A DNA stretch of 64,000 nt. Source: Herbidospora solisilvae. Lineage in GTDB: Bacteria > Actinomycetota > Actinomycetes > Streptosporangiales > Streptosporangiaceae. A program made the translations under genes and the position numbers. Below the pieces are notes generated by a model. It was not told where the DNA came from. It saw only the letters and a list, made by a program, of their open reading frames with translations, and ran no database searches. This document shows, one piece after another, positions 52,673 to 61,228 of this stretch (its first letter is position 1; each line of letters starts with the position of its first letter). The stretch covers positions 558,001 to 622,000 of the forward strand of contig NZ_WXEW01000004.1 in assembly GCF_009901565.1 (NCBI RefSeq), written 5' to 3'.

Positions 52673-54235
52673 ATGACTTCCACCACCCCCGCCGCCGCCG
52701 GGAAGAAGTGGGGCACGCTGGTCATCTCGTGCCTCGCCATGCTGCTGCTCGCCCTTGACCTCACCGTTCTCCACCTGGCCACGCCCAAGCTGGTCGAGGA
52801 CATGACCCCGTCCGCGACCCAACTGCTCTGGATCCTGGACGTCTACGGCTTCGCCCTGGCCGGCCTGTTGATCACCTTCGGCAACATCGGCGACCGGATA
52901 GGACGCAAGAAGCTCCTGTTGATCGGCACGGTCGCGTTCGGCGCCGCCTCCGCGCTGACCGCCTACGCGCCCACCCCGGAGTTGCTCATCGCCGCACGGG
53001 CGCTGCTGGGCGTGGCCGGGGCGACGATCATGCCGTCGACCTTGTCGATCATCCGGAACGTCTTCACCGACCCGAAGGAGCGCACCGCCGCCGTCGGCAT
53101 CTGGAGCAGCGTCTCGGCCCTCGGTTTCGCCATCGGCCCGGTGGTCGGCGGCGCCCTGCTCGACCACTTCTGGTGGGGTTCGGTGTTCCTGATCAACGTC
53201 CCCATCACGGTCGTGCTGGTCGCGGTCGGCGCCGTCGTCCTGCCGGAGTCGCGCAACCCGAACCCCGGCCGCCTCGACGTCGTCAGCGTCCCCCTGTCGA
53301 TCGTCGGCGTCATCTCGTTCGTGTACGCCTTCAAGGTCGCCGCCCACGACGGCATCGCCGAGCCGGCGGTCTGGATCTCCACCGCGATCAGCCTGATGAC
53401 CATGATCGTGTTCGTCCGCCGCCAGACCCGGCTGGCCGAGCCTCTGATCGACGTGCGGCTGTTCAGGGTGCGCGCGTTCTCCGGGGCCGTCGGCGCCAAC
53501 GTCGCCGTCATCTTCGGCACGTTGTCGATCTCGGTGGCCTTCGCCCAGTACTTCCAGCTCGTGCGTGGCTGGTCTCCCCTGATCTCGGGCCTGGCGGGCC
53601 TGCCGGGCGGCGTCGGCGCCGCCGTCGCCGGCGGCCTGGCCGGCACCCTGATCATGGCGATCGGCCGGGCCAAGACAGTCGCGCTGGGCCTGTTCCTGAC
53701 CTCGGTCGGCTTCTTCTTCTACGGCCTGATCGACGTCGACACCAGCTACGGCTTCATGCTGCTCTCGATGATCGTCGCCGGTTCCGGCATGGGCTTCACC
53801 TTCGCCGTGACCAACGACACGATCATCGCCTCGGTCCCCCGCGAACGCGCCGGAGCCGCCTCCGCGATCTCCGAGACCGCGACCGAGGTCGGCGGCGCGC
53901 TGGGCATCGCCGTCCTGGGCAGCGTCCTGGGCGGCCTCTACACCGGCAACCTGACCGTCCCGGCCGGGATCCCCGCCGAGGCGGCCGACGTGGCCAGCGA
54001 GTCCCTGGGCGGCGCCGTGCACGTGGCCTCCCAGCTCCCCTCCCCACTGGGCACCCAGCTCCTGGACGCCGCCCAGCGCACCTTCGTCGACTCGATGCAA
54101 ACGACCCTCGTGATCGGCGCGGTCTCGATGATCGTCCTGGCTGGAGCGTGCCTGTGGGCCCTGCGCGGCACCCCGAAGGAGATCCCCGAGGTCATCCTCG
54201 ACGACACCGGCCGCGTCGAGGAACCGGTCGGCTGA
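52673..54235 (+). CDS. DHA2-family MFS drug exporter (EmrB/QacA type), BTAD-linked
   Basis: A 520-residue, 14-helix exporter very similar in its first half to the pump at 47299-48807 (LWILDVYGFALAGLLITFG, GDRIGRKKLL, ARALLGVAGATIMPSTL). It is 86 bases after the BTAD regulator, with the heptamer array in between, so the regulator is its probable activator. The substrate is unknown. Confidence 0.92.
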   Translation: MTSTTPAAAGKKWGTLVISCLAMLLLALDLTVLHLATPKLVEDMTPSATQLLWILDVYGFALAGLLITFGNIGDRIGRKKLLLIGTVAFGAASALTAYAPTPELLIAARALLGVAGATIMPSTLSIIRNVFTDPKERTAAVGIWSSVSALGFAIGPVVGGALLDHFWWGSVFLINVPITVVLVAVGAVVLPESRNPNPGRLDVVSVPLSIVGVISFVYAFKVAAHDGIAEPAVWISTAISLMTMIVFVRRQTRLAEPLIDVRLFRVRAFSGAVGANVAVIFGTLSISVAFAQYFQLVRGWSPLISGLAGLPGGVGAAVAGGLAGTLIMAIGRAKTVALGLFLTSVGFFFYGLIDVDTSYGFMLLSMIVAGSGMGFTFAVTNDTIIASVPRERAGAASAISETATEVGGALGIAVLGSVLGGLYTGNLTVPAGIPAEAADVASESLGGAVHVASQLPSPLGTQLLDAAQRTFVDSMQTTLVIGAVSMIVLAGACLWALRGTPKEIPEVILDDTGRVEEPVG

Positions 54236-54248
54236 CCCACCACCCGAA

Positions 54249-54282
54249 AACGGCCCTTCTACGGGGGAAGGGCCGTTCTCTC
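54249..54282 (+). terminator. Terminator of the BTAD-linked pump
   Basis: AACGGCCCTTC (54249-54259) pairs with GAAGGGCCGTT (54267-54277), followed by CTCTCG, 13 bases after the stop. Confidence 0.8.
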
Positions 54283-54466
54283 GTTCATGGGGACCGGCCG
54301 TCTCCTGCCGGACCGGCCCGTCGCTGAGTCGCCTCCTCCCTGATCCGGCCCAAGTCGGGCCGGAGTTCGGTCGTCGCGAGGTCGGGCCGGAGCGGCTGAG
54401 GAGCGCCGGTTGCGGGGCGAGGCGGGGGCGGCGGGCGGTGCCGGGGTGGGCGGAGCCGTAACGGAG

Positions 54467-54498
54467 CAAAAAGGCCCTTCCCGAGCGGGAAGGGCCTT
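54467..54498 (-). terminator. Intrinsic terminator of rnj
   Basis: Reading the minus strand, AAGGCCCTTCCC and GGGAAGGGCCTT form a 12-bp stem (54471-54482 with 54487-54498) with a 4-base loop, followed by five T bases. It lies eight bases after the rnj stop. Confidence 0.9.
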
Positions 54499-54505
54499 GC
54501 GCGCG

Positions 54506-56191
54506 TCAGGCTTCGACGACCACCGGGATGATCATCGGCCGGCGGCGGTAGGTGTCGCTGACCCAGCGGCCGACCGTTCGGCGGACGACGCGGCGGATCT
54601 GCAGCACGTCGGCCACCCCGGCCGCGGCCGACTCCTGGAGCGCCTTCTCGATCTGGGGGATCACCGCGTCGAGGGAGTCGGGGTCGATGCCCGATCCGCG
54701 CGCGGTGATCTCGGGACCGCCCGTGAGGCGGCCGGTGGTCGAGTCGACGACCACCACGATCGAGATGAAGCCCTCGTCGCCGAGGATGCGCCGGTCTTTC
54801 AGCGCCACCTCGGTGATGTCGCCGACCGAGGTGCCGTCGACGAAGACATAGCCGGCCGGGACCGCGCCGACCACCTTCGCCTGCCCGTCGACCAGGTCGA
54901 CCACGACCCCGTCTTCGGCGATGACGACGTTCTCCTCGGGCACCCCCGTGAGCCGCGCGAGCCGCGCGTGGGCCCGCAGGTGCCGCCACTCGCCGTGGAC
55001 CGGCATGAAGTTCGACGGCTTGGTGGCGTTGAGGACGTAGAGCAGCTCCCCGGCGGCGGCGTGACCCGACACGTGGACCAGCGCGTTGCCCTTGTGGACG
55101 ACCTTCGCGCCCCACCGGGTCAGCCCGTTGATGACCTTGTTGACGGCCGTCTCGTTGCCCGGGACCAGCGACGACGCCAGCAGCACCGTGTCGCCCTCGG
55201 CGATGCGGATCGGGTGGTCGCGGTTGGCCATGCGCGACAGCGCCGCCATCGGCTCACCCTGCGAACCGGTGCAGATGAGCACCACGTCTTCCGGCGGCCA
55301 CTCCTCGATCTCCCGCGAGTCGACCAGGATCCCGGCCGGCACCTTGAGATAACCGAGCTCACGCGCCACGCCCATGTTGCGGACCATCGACCGCCCGATG
55401 AGGGCGATCTTGCGGCCGTGCTTCTGGGCCGAGTCGACGACCTGCTGCACACGGTGGATGTGGGACGCGAAGCACGCCACGATGATGCGCTTGTCGGCCA
55501 CCCGGATCACGTCGTCGATCACGGGCGCGATGTCGCGCTCGCTGGTGACGAACCCGGGCACCTCGGCGTTGGTCGAGTCGGACATCAGCAGGTCGACGCC
55601 CTCGGCGCCGAGCCGGGCGAACCCGCCCAGGTCGGTCAGCCGGCCGTCCATCGGCAGCTGGTCCATCTTGAAGTCGCCGGTGTGCAGCACGATGCCGGCG
55701 TGGGTCCGCACGGCGACCGCGAGCGCGTCGGGGATCGAGTGGTTGACCGCGAAGAACTCGAGCTCGAACGGCCCGAACCGGCGCCGCTCCCCCTCGACGA
55801 CCTCGACCGTGATCGGCTGGATGCGGTGCTCGGTGAGCTTGGCCTCGATGAGCCCGAGGGTCAGCTTCGCCCCGACGAGCGGGATGTCTCGCCGCTCGCG
55901 CAGCAGGTAGGGCACCGCGCCGATGTGGTCTTCATGGGCGTGGGTCAGCACGACGGCCTCGACCTGGTCGAGGCGGTCGCGGATGTATTCGAAGTCGGGC
56001 AGGATCAGGTCGACTCCGGGCTGGTCGACCTCGGGGAACAGCACCCCGCAGTCGACGATCAGCAGGCGGCCTTCGTGTTCGAAGACCGCCATGTTGCGGC
56101 CGATCTCCCCGAGCCCGCCCAGGGCGACGATCCGCAACCCTCCTTCGGGAAGCGGCGGAGGCGGGCCGAGTTCCGGATGGGGATGACTCAT
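54506..56191 (-). CDS. rnj: Ribonuclease J
   Basis: A 561-residue metallo-beta-lactamase/beta-CASP ribonuclease acting in mRNA decay and rRNA processing: LTHAHEDHIGAVPYLL (metal site), HTGDFKMD, SDSTNAEVPGF, ASHIHRVQQ and VSGHAAAGEL. ATG 56191 has no strong ribosome site. It is 38 bp after dapA on the same strand. In many actinomycetes dapA-rnj lies just before ftsK; here a 28-kb segment lies between. Confidence 0.94.
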   Translation of the reverse strand: MSHPHPELGPPPPLPEGGLRIVALGGLGEIGRNMAVFEHEGRLLIVDCGVLFPEVDQPGVDLILPDFEYIRDRLDQVEAVVLTHAHEDHIGAVPYLLRERRDIPLVGAKLTLGLIEAKLTEHRIQPITVEVVEGERRRFGPFELEFFAVNHSIPDALAVAVRTHAGIVLHTGDFKMDQLPMDGRLTDLGGFARLGAEGVDLLMSDSTNAEVPGFVTSERDIAPVIDDVIRVADKRIIVACFASHIHRVQQVVDSAQKHGRKIALIGRSMVRNMGVARELGYLKVPAGILVDSREIEEWPPEDVVLICTGSQGEPMAALSRMANRDHPIRIAEGDTVLLASSLVPGNETAVNKVINGLTRWGAKVVHKGNALVHVSGHAAAGELLYVLNATKPSNFMPVHGEWRHLRAHARLARLTGVPEENVVIAEDGVVVDLVDGQAKVVGAVPAGYVFVDGTSVGDITEVALKDRRILGDEGFISIVVVVDSTTGRLTGGPEITARGSGIDPDSLDAVIPQIEKALQESAAAGVADVLQIRRVVRRTVGRWVSDTYRRRPMIIPVVVEA

Positions 56192-56229
56192 GCACGCACC
56201 CCGTGATCATGGGGTGTAGCCAGCAGCAC

Positions 56230-57147
56230 TCAATCTCCTATGACCTTCAGGCCGCCCGCGACGAGGTCGGCGCGGAGCAGCGCGATCTGTTCTGGTGTTG
56301 CCTCGACCAGCGGCAGCCGGCTCGGACCGGCTTCCTGGCCGACAAGTCTCAGTGCGGCCTTCGCCATGATCGCCCCACCGGCCTGGTTCATGATCCCCGA
56401 GATGACGGGGGTCAGGCGCAGGTGGATCTCGCGGGCCCCCGCGACGTCACCCTGGCGATACCGCTTGATCATCTCCGCGAGGTCGGCCCCCGCGACGTGA
56501 CCGATCACGCTCACGAACCCGGCCGCCCCGATCGACAACCACGGCAGGTTCACCGCGTCGTCGCCCGAGTAGAAGGCCAGGTCGGTCGCGAGCATGACCT
56601 CGGACGTGGTGTGGAAGTCGGCCTTGGCGTCCTTCACCGCGACGATCCGCGGATGCTGGGCCAGCCGGATCAGCGTCTCACGCGCGATGGGGATGACCGA
56701 CCGCCCGGGGATGTCGTAGAGCATCACCGGCAGCTCGGTCGCGTCGGCGATCGCCGCGAAGTGGCGGTAGACCCCCTCCTGCGGCGGACGGCTGTAATAA
56801 GGCGTCACCGCCAGCAGCCCGTGGGCCCCGGCCCGCTCGGCCGCCTTCGCCGCCTTCACGCTGTGGGCGGTGTCGTAGGTGCCGACGCCCGCGATCACGA
56901 AGGCCCGGTCTCCGACGGCCTCGACCACGGCCCGGACGAGGAGCTCTTTCTCCTCGTCGCTGGTCGTGGGGCTCTCGCCCGTGGTTCCGCTCACGACGAG
57001 GCCGTCATTGCGCTGCTCGTCGACGAGGAAGCCGGCCAGGCGCTGCGCCGCGTCGTAGTCGACGGCTCCGTCGACGGTGAAAGGGGTCACCATCGCGGTC
57101 AGCATGCGGCCGAAGGGGGCGTCAGAGGTTCCAGTTGGCGATGCCAT
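56230..57147 (-). CDS. dapA: 4-hydroxy-tetrahydrodipicolinate synthase
   Basis: A 305-residue DapA of lysine/diaminopimelate synthesis: SGTTGESPTTSDEEK, TPYYSRPPQEGVYRHF, LYDIPGRS and Schiff-base Lys in IVAVKDAKAD. I take ATG 57147 (MASPTGTSDAPF). It is first in the dapA-rnj pair. Confidence 0.94.
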   Translation of the reverse strand: MASPTGTSDAPFGRMLTAMVTPFTVDGAVDYDAAQRLAGFLVDEQRNDGLVVSGTTGESPTTSDEEKELLVRAVVEAVGDRAFVIAGVGTYDTAHSVKAAKAAERAGAHGLLAVTPYYSRPPQEGVYRHFAAIADATELPVMLYDIPGRSVIPIARETLIRLAQHPRIVAVKDAKADFHTTSEVMLATDLAFYSGDDAVNLPWLSIGAAGFVSVIGHVAGADLAEMIKRYRQGDVAGAREIHLRLTPVISGIMNQAGGAIMAKAALRLVGQEAGPSRLPLVEATPEQIALLRADLVAGGLKVIGD

Positions 57148-57229
57148 AGACCGAACGGTACCCGGATCCGCCCAAACGGTGGACCCCGCCACCCCGCCTG
57201 TGGATAACGGCGTGGGCCTCCGGGCACGA

Positions 57230-57276
57230 AAGAGGCCGCCGATATGTGCTCGGGGGTACACACATCAGCGGCCTCT
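57230..57276. other. Imperfect hairpin in the dapA/ArsR intergenic region
   Basis: AGAGGCCGC (57231-57239) pairs with GCGGCCTCT (57268-57276), and an inner ATGTG/CACAT pairing is possible. The 227-bp gap between dapA and the ArsR fusion holds no gene. It may be a terminator or a dapA leader structure. Confidence 0.4.
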
Positions 57277-57336
57277 ATCCCTCAATCGAGCCGTCTTACG
57301 GCCGCGTTACAGACTCTTGGAACTTATTTTCCCGCG

Positions 57337-57374
57337 TTGACATGCAGCCGTTTGGCTGCCTATCGTGCGATGGC
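57337..57374 (+). promoter_or_regulatory. Promoter with operator-like palindrome before the ArsR fusion
   Basis: TTGACA (57337-57342) and TATCGT (57361-57366) are 18 bp apart. The spacer contains GCAGCC-gttt-GGCTGC, a perfect inverted repeat, probably the ArsR site. Transcription would start within two bases of GTG 57375. Confidence 0.65.
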
Positions 57375-58172
57375 GTGGACGACGAGGTTTTCCGGGCGCT
57401 GGCCGACCCCAGCCGCCGCCTGCTGCTCGACCGGCTCAACACCGCCAACGGCCAGACCCTGCGTCAGCTGTGTGACGGCCTGACGATGGCCCGGCAGTCG
57501 GTGAGCAAACATCTGGCCGTCCTGGAGTCGGCCGGACTGATCACCACGACCCGGCGCGGCCGCGAAAAACTCCACTACCTGAACGCCGAACCGATCAACG
57601 CCATCGCCGACCGCTGGCTCGGCCGATATACCAGGGCAAGGGCGAGCGCCCTGGCCGACCTCAAGACCGCATTGGAGCACCGGCCCATGACCACGACCGA
57701 GTTCGCCTACACGACCTACATCAAGACCACCCCCGAACGCCTCTGGGAGGCCCTGACCACGCCGGAGTTCACCCGCCGCTACTGGGGCGTGTCGCTGGAG
57801 TCGACATGGGAGGTCGGGGCGCCGGTGACGTGGGGCATGGGCGAGGTCCGCATGGACGACCCGACGCAGCAGGTCGTGCTGGAGTCGAAGCCCTACGAGC
57901 GGCTCTCCTACACCTGGCACACCCTGACCGACGAGTTCGCCGCGGCCGTCGACCTGACCGGGGAGAAACTGGCGGCATGGCGGGCCGAGCCCCGGTCGAA
58001 GGTGACGTTCAGCCTGGAGCCGATGGGCGAACTGGTGAAGCTGACGGTGATCCACGACGACTTCATGGAGGGCTCGGCGATCCTGCCGGAGATCGGAAAG
58101 GGCTGGCCGGCGATCCTGTCGAACCTGAAGACCTACCTGGAGACGGGCGAGACCCTGCCCGCCCTGAGCTGA
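57375..58172 (+). CDS. ArsR-family HTH fused to an SRPBCC (AHSA1-like) domain
   Basis: A 265-residue fusion. Residues 1-90 are an ArsR winged helix (VFRALADPSRRLLLDRLN, MARQSVSKHLAVLESAGLI). About 115-265 are an SRPBCC ligand-binding domain (YIKTTPERLWEALTTPEFT). Elsewhere these two are usually separate adjacent genes. The ligand is likely a small hydrophobic molecule. GTG 57375 is chosen because the ATG 33 bases earlier lies inside the -35 box; the message is probably leaderless. Confidence 0.82.
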   Translation: MDDEVFRALADPSRRLLLDRLNTANGQTLRQLCDGLTMARQSVSKHLAVLESAGLITTTRRGREKLHYLNAEPINAIADRWLGRYTRARASALADLKTALEHRPMTTTEFAYTTYIKTTPERLWEALTTPEFTRRYWGVSLESTWEVGAPVTWGMGEVRMDDPTQQVVLESKPYERLSYTWHTLTDEFAAAVDLTGEKLAAWRAEPRSKVTFSLEPMGELVKLTVIHDDFMEGSAILPEIGKGWPAILSNLKTYLETGETLPALS

Positions 58173-58327
58173 CCCACCGACCTGGGGGCACGAACCCCGA
58201 GCACCGCCCCGAATCAGCGCGCACCGTGCCCACCCCGAGCCGAGCCTCCGACCTCAGGGTCACGAAGAGCGGGCGTTGTCCCGAATCGGCGTGGCAGGTG
58301 GGCCGAAATTTCGCTTCAGACGGACAT

Positions 58328-58852
58328 CTAACGCTCTCGCGACGGGAGCCCGCGCAGCAGGTCGCCCGGGGAGAGCGGCCCGACCGCGGTCAGCGGCAGG
58401 TCGCGCGCGGGCGCCGATGGGGACGGGCACCAGCCAGGCCCGATCTCCGGCAGGAGACGGAGCCGGGCCCCGGGGTCGTCAAGTTGGGCCCACGAGGTGA
58501 CGTACACATCCCCCAGCCCTTCATGTCCCCAGGCCGTGGCCATCGTGCGGACGATCCCCAGGCCCCGGCCGTGTTCGTCGCCGGGCGACGGGCGTTTCTC
58601 GCGGGGCACCGTGACCCCGCCTCCAGAATCCGTCACTTCTATACGAATGGAGCGTTCCATCTTAATAACGCATACGCGGACAATACCGCCATTAGGGCTT
58701 CTGCTATAGCGAATGGCATTCGAGAAGAACTCGGAAACGACGACCTCGGCATCATGGACAAGCGGGTGCCCATCGAGGTAGCGGCGGACGAATAGCCTGG
58801 CCACGGCGGCCATCGAAGCTCGTCCAGGCAGGGACAAAGCATGACGATCCAC
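58328..58852 (-). CDS. ATP-binding protein of the RsbW/anti-sigma kinase type
   Basis: A 174-residue GHKL ATPase: VVVSEFFSNAIRYS (N box), IEVTDSGGG (G1) and GRGLGIVRTMATAWG (G2). Such short proteins act as anti-sigma kinases or orphan regulators in actinomycetes. GTG 58852 is preferred since GGAGG stands eight bases upstream; GTG 58867 is possible. It is divergent from the GntR gene by about 120 bp. Confidence 0.85.
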   Translation of the reverse strand: MDRHALSLPGRASMAAVARLFVRRYLDGHPLVHDAEVVVSEFFSNAIRYSRSPNGGIVRVCVIKMERSIRIEVTDSGGGVTVPREKRPSPGDEHGRGLGIVRTMATAWGHEGLGDVYVTSWAQLDDPGARLRLLPEIGPGWCPSPSAPARDLPLTAVGPLSPGDLLRGLPSRER

Positions 58853-58971
58853 GACAGGATCCTCCACAGGTCAAGAGTAAAGTTGGAATCACAACTGATG
58901 GCCATTACTCTGGGTTGTGCATCGGATACGGGAGGATCGGAATTAACGCTTTACAGTCCAAGGATGGATAA

Positions 58972-59694
58972 GTGGCCAACTCCGATCCGGTTTACCTGCG
59001 TGTTGTCGAAGACCTCCGCCGTCAGATAACGGAGGGCCTGTTGCAACCCGGAGCGCCGATTCCCTCACGGCACCAGATCACCCGGAAGTACGGCGTCGGC
59101 GAAACCGCCGCTCGCCACGCGCTTCGAGTGCTGGCCCAAGAAGGGTTGATCATCGGCCGCGTCGGGTCGGGCCATCGGGTCCGTCAACGGCCGGACCTGC
59201 TCCCGCTCCACCGTGCACAGGCCCACTTCTCGACCGACATGCACGCCGTCGGGCGCCGCCCGACGTGTGACGTCAAGACCGATTCCGCCGAGGCCAGGCC
59301 CGACATCGCCGTACGCCTGCGCATCGCCGCCCAATCCCCCGTCACGAGAACGCGCATCGTCTATCGCAGCGACGGCAAACCCGTGCAGCTCGCGGTGTCG
59401 TACGAACCCATCGTCTACAACGACGGCACCGACGACATCACCCAGGTCGCCCACCGCCTCGGCGGCAACGGCCTGAAGCTGACCGAGGTGACCGAACACG
59501 TGTACGCGCGGGTGCCTCAGCCCGTGGAAAGCGACGTCCTGGACCTTCCGGCCGGTGTTCACGTGCTTCACGTGGAACGCACTCACTGGGCCGGGGACAA
59601 ACCCGTGGAGACCAGCGATGTGATCATTCCATGCGACCAGTTCCGGCTGGTTTACACCCTCCCTGCTCCTTACGGGGAGCAGACCAACCGCTGA
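58972..59694 (+). CDS. GntR-family regulator, HutC subfamily (UTRA domain)
   Basis: A 240-residue regulator: GntR winged helix (EDLRRQITEGLLQPGAPIPS, ITRKYGVGETAARHAL) and a UTRA effector domain from about 80 (HLLRTRIVYR-like region, LTEVTEHVYARVPQPVES). AAGGA lies eight bases before GTG 58972. The target is unknown. Confidence 0.9.
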   Translation: MANSDPVYLRVVEDLRRQITEGLLQPGAPIPSRHQITRKYGVGETAARHALRVLAQEGLIIGRVGSGHRVRQRPDLLPLHRAQAHFSTDMHAVGRRPTCDVKTDSAEARPDIAVRLRIAAQSPVTRTRIVYRSDGKPVQLAVSYEPIVYNDGTDDITQVAHRLGGNGLKLTEVTEHVYARVPQPVESDVLDLPAGVHVLHVERTHWAGDKPVETSDVIIPCDQFRLVYTLPAPYGEQTNR

Positions 59695-59738
59695 GGCCCT
59701 CCCTCCAACGGGCTTCTCTGTTATGTGTACGAACGGGT

Positions 59739-59780
59739 CGCGGGAACCTTCCTTCTGGTGGGTTCCCGCGGCTTGTTGTG
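59739..59780 (+). terminator. Terminator of the GntR gene
   Basis: CGCGGGAACC (59739-59748) pairs with GGTTCCCGCG (59761-59770), followed by GCTTGTTGTG, 45 bases after the stop. Confidence 0.75.
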
Positions 59781-60564
59781 TGCGGGGGTGGGGCGGTTCG
59801 GGGAGTCGGCATGTGCCGGCTTCGGGATGGCGGTTGTCGTCGGCAGCCTGATGTCCGAGGCGAGGTGCTATCTGTCCTGTCCCTAAGGTCACTCCGCTTC
59901 TGCTGGCCGCCCTCCGGGCGTAACTCGGCGCATGAGGTTCCACGCTGGCTACTCGCCGTCAGAAGGCAGGTGCCGCTCGCGCCTTCCCTCGGAACCTGTT
60001 CGCGAGATGGCGAATGGCCGACTCGCGGGGAGCCTTCGGAGGGCAACCAGTTGCGACTCAAGCTCTGCGGCGGGCCGCCAACGATGGAGGCGAGCACCTA
60101 CGCGCAGTCTTCACACGTCGTTCAGAGCGCTTGTTCGTCGCATGCATGGCGAGGCTCTACCGGAAAGTGCAGTCCCGACGCGCTCGTGAGCGTTCAAAGG
60201 GTTCTACTGGGCTCTCGGGCGAATCTACGCATTCCTCGCTTGGCTGGATCCGCGTGCGAAGTTGCAAGCTCCCCATCAGTCAGCGGGACTGGAACGCCAA
60301 ACTACACGCGCTGACCAAAGATTCTTGCGAAGAACTCCGGCCTCGCTGGGCTCTGCGATACAAGCCAACGAAACTTCACCGTGACCAGCTCGGCCCTTCA
60401 GTCCCGCATGCACGGAACGCAGCCATCCAATGGCACGTACCGAGCCTTGGGGGGCAACCGTTCTGTGCCGGCACCTCACGCCTTCAAGCACCTACTCGAT
60501 TCGTTTCGCCCGATTTCTTGCACGACCAGATGACCCAGCCAGCTTAAGCCGACGTGCGGGATAT

Positions 60565-60643
60565 GGCCGGTCGCCGGAGCCGCCCGATAGGCACCAGCGA
60601 CCGGCCCCCTCGCCGCTCAAGCGCACCAATCGCGAGCAGCGAG
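60565..60643 (+). repeat. Two-hairpin module, copy 1
   Basis: Hairpin I: GGCCGGTCGC (60565-60574) with GCGACCGGCC (60597-60606). Hairpin II: CTCGCCGCT (60609-60617) with AGCAGCGAG (60635-60643), one mismatch. Two bases separate them. Confidence 0.6.
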
Positions 60644-60995
60644 AGATCAATGGGACATCGGGCCCCCTGTATCAGCGCTCAGCAAGCACGCCAAACCGGG
60701 CACAGGTCCAGAAGAGTGGCCGGAGTCTCAGTGACGCGGTCGCATCAAGCCTGCCAACTCGGGCTACACACCCCGCTGCGATCAGACCACGAAATCCTCG
60801 TCTCAAAACAAGACCGCACATCAGGCCAGCCTTCGATGCCGCGCTCGCGCCGTACCATGCACGTCGCGGCGAAGCTGAGATTCGCTTTCCACTCCACCAG
60901 GTTCAAGCTCAACCATCACGAATGACCAAGAACTTCCAGCCACCGCGATCCACCGAGCCGCAGATGAAGCACGGGCACCTCGACATGGAGGTCAA

Positions 60996-61068
60996 CCGGC
61001 CGCTGGAAGTTGCCGCGCGTTCCAGCGGCCGGCCCCTCACCACCTGGCAAGGCAAGGCAGGTGGCGAG
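60996..61068 (+). repeat. Two-hairpin module, copy 2
   Basis: Hairpin I: CCGGCCGCTGGAA (60996-61008) with TTCCAGCGGCCGG (61020-61032). Hairpin II: CTCACCACCTG (61036-61046) with CAGGTGGCGAG (61058-61068), one mismatch. The stem has C-G where copies 1 and 3 have T-A. Confidence 0.65.
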
Positions 61069-61146
61069 TGCCTGTGGGACCTCCTCAAGCACCGCCGAAC
61101 AACTCGACGACACCAGAAAGCCCACGCCGACGTCGCAAGAGGTGTG

Positions 61147-61228
61147 CCGGTCGCTGGAACTCTCCCTCGTTCGTTCCAGCGACCGGCCGCTCGCCGCTCC
61201 ACTAGTGGGGGCGATGTGGGGCGGCGAG
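61147..61228 (+). repeat. Two-hairpin module, copy 3
   Basis: Hairpin I: CCGGTCGCTGGAAC (61147-61160) with GTTCCAGCGACCGG (61173-61186), perfect 14 bp. Hairpin II: CTCGCCGC (61190-61197) with GCGGCGAG (61221-61228). The layout matches copies 1 and 2. Confidence 0.65.

Noticed and set aside
57199-57207. TGTGGATAA, a perfect DnaA box (TTATCCACA) on the minus strand near dapA
   Set aside because: A single site with no cluster, no dnaA or dnaN, and no AT-rich unwinding region, so it is not an origin.
57342-57374. ATG 57342 as start of the ArsR fusion
   Set aside because: It overlaps the TTGACA box of the predicted promoter; the ArsR domain fits a start at GTG 57375.
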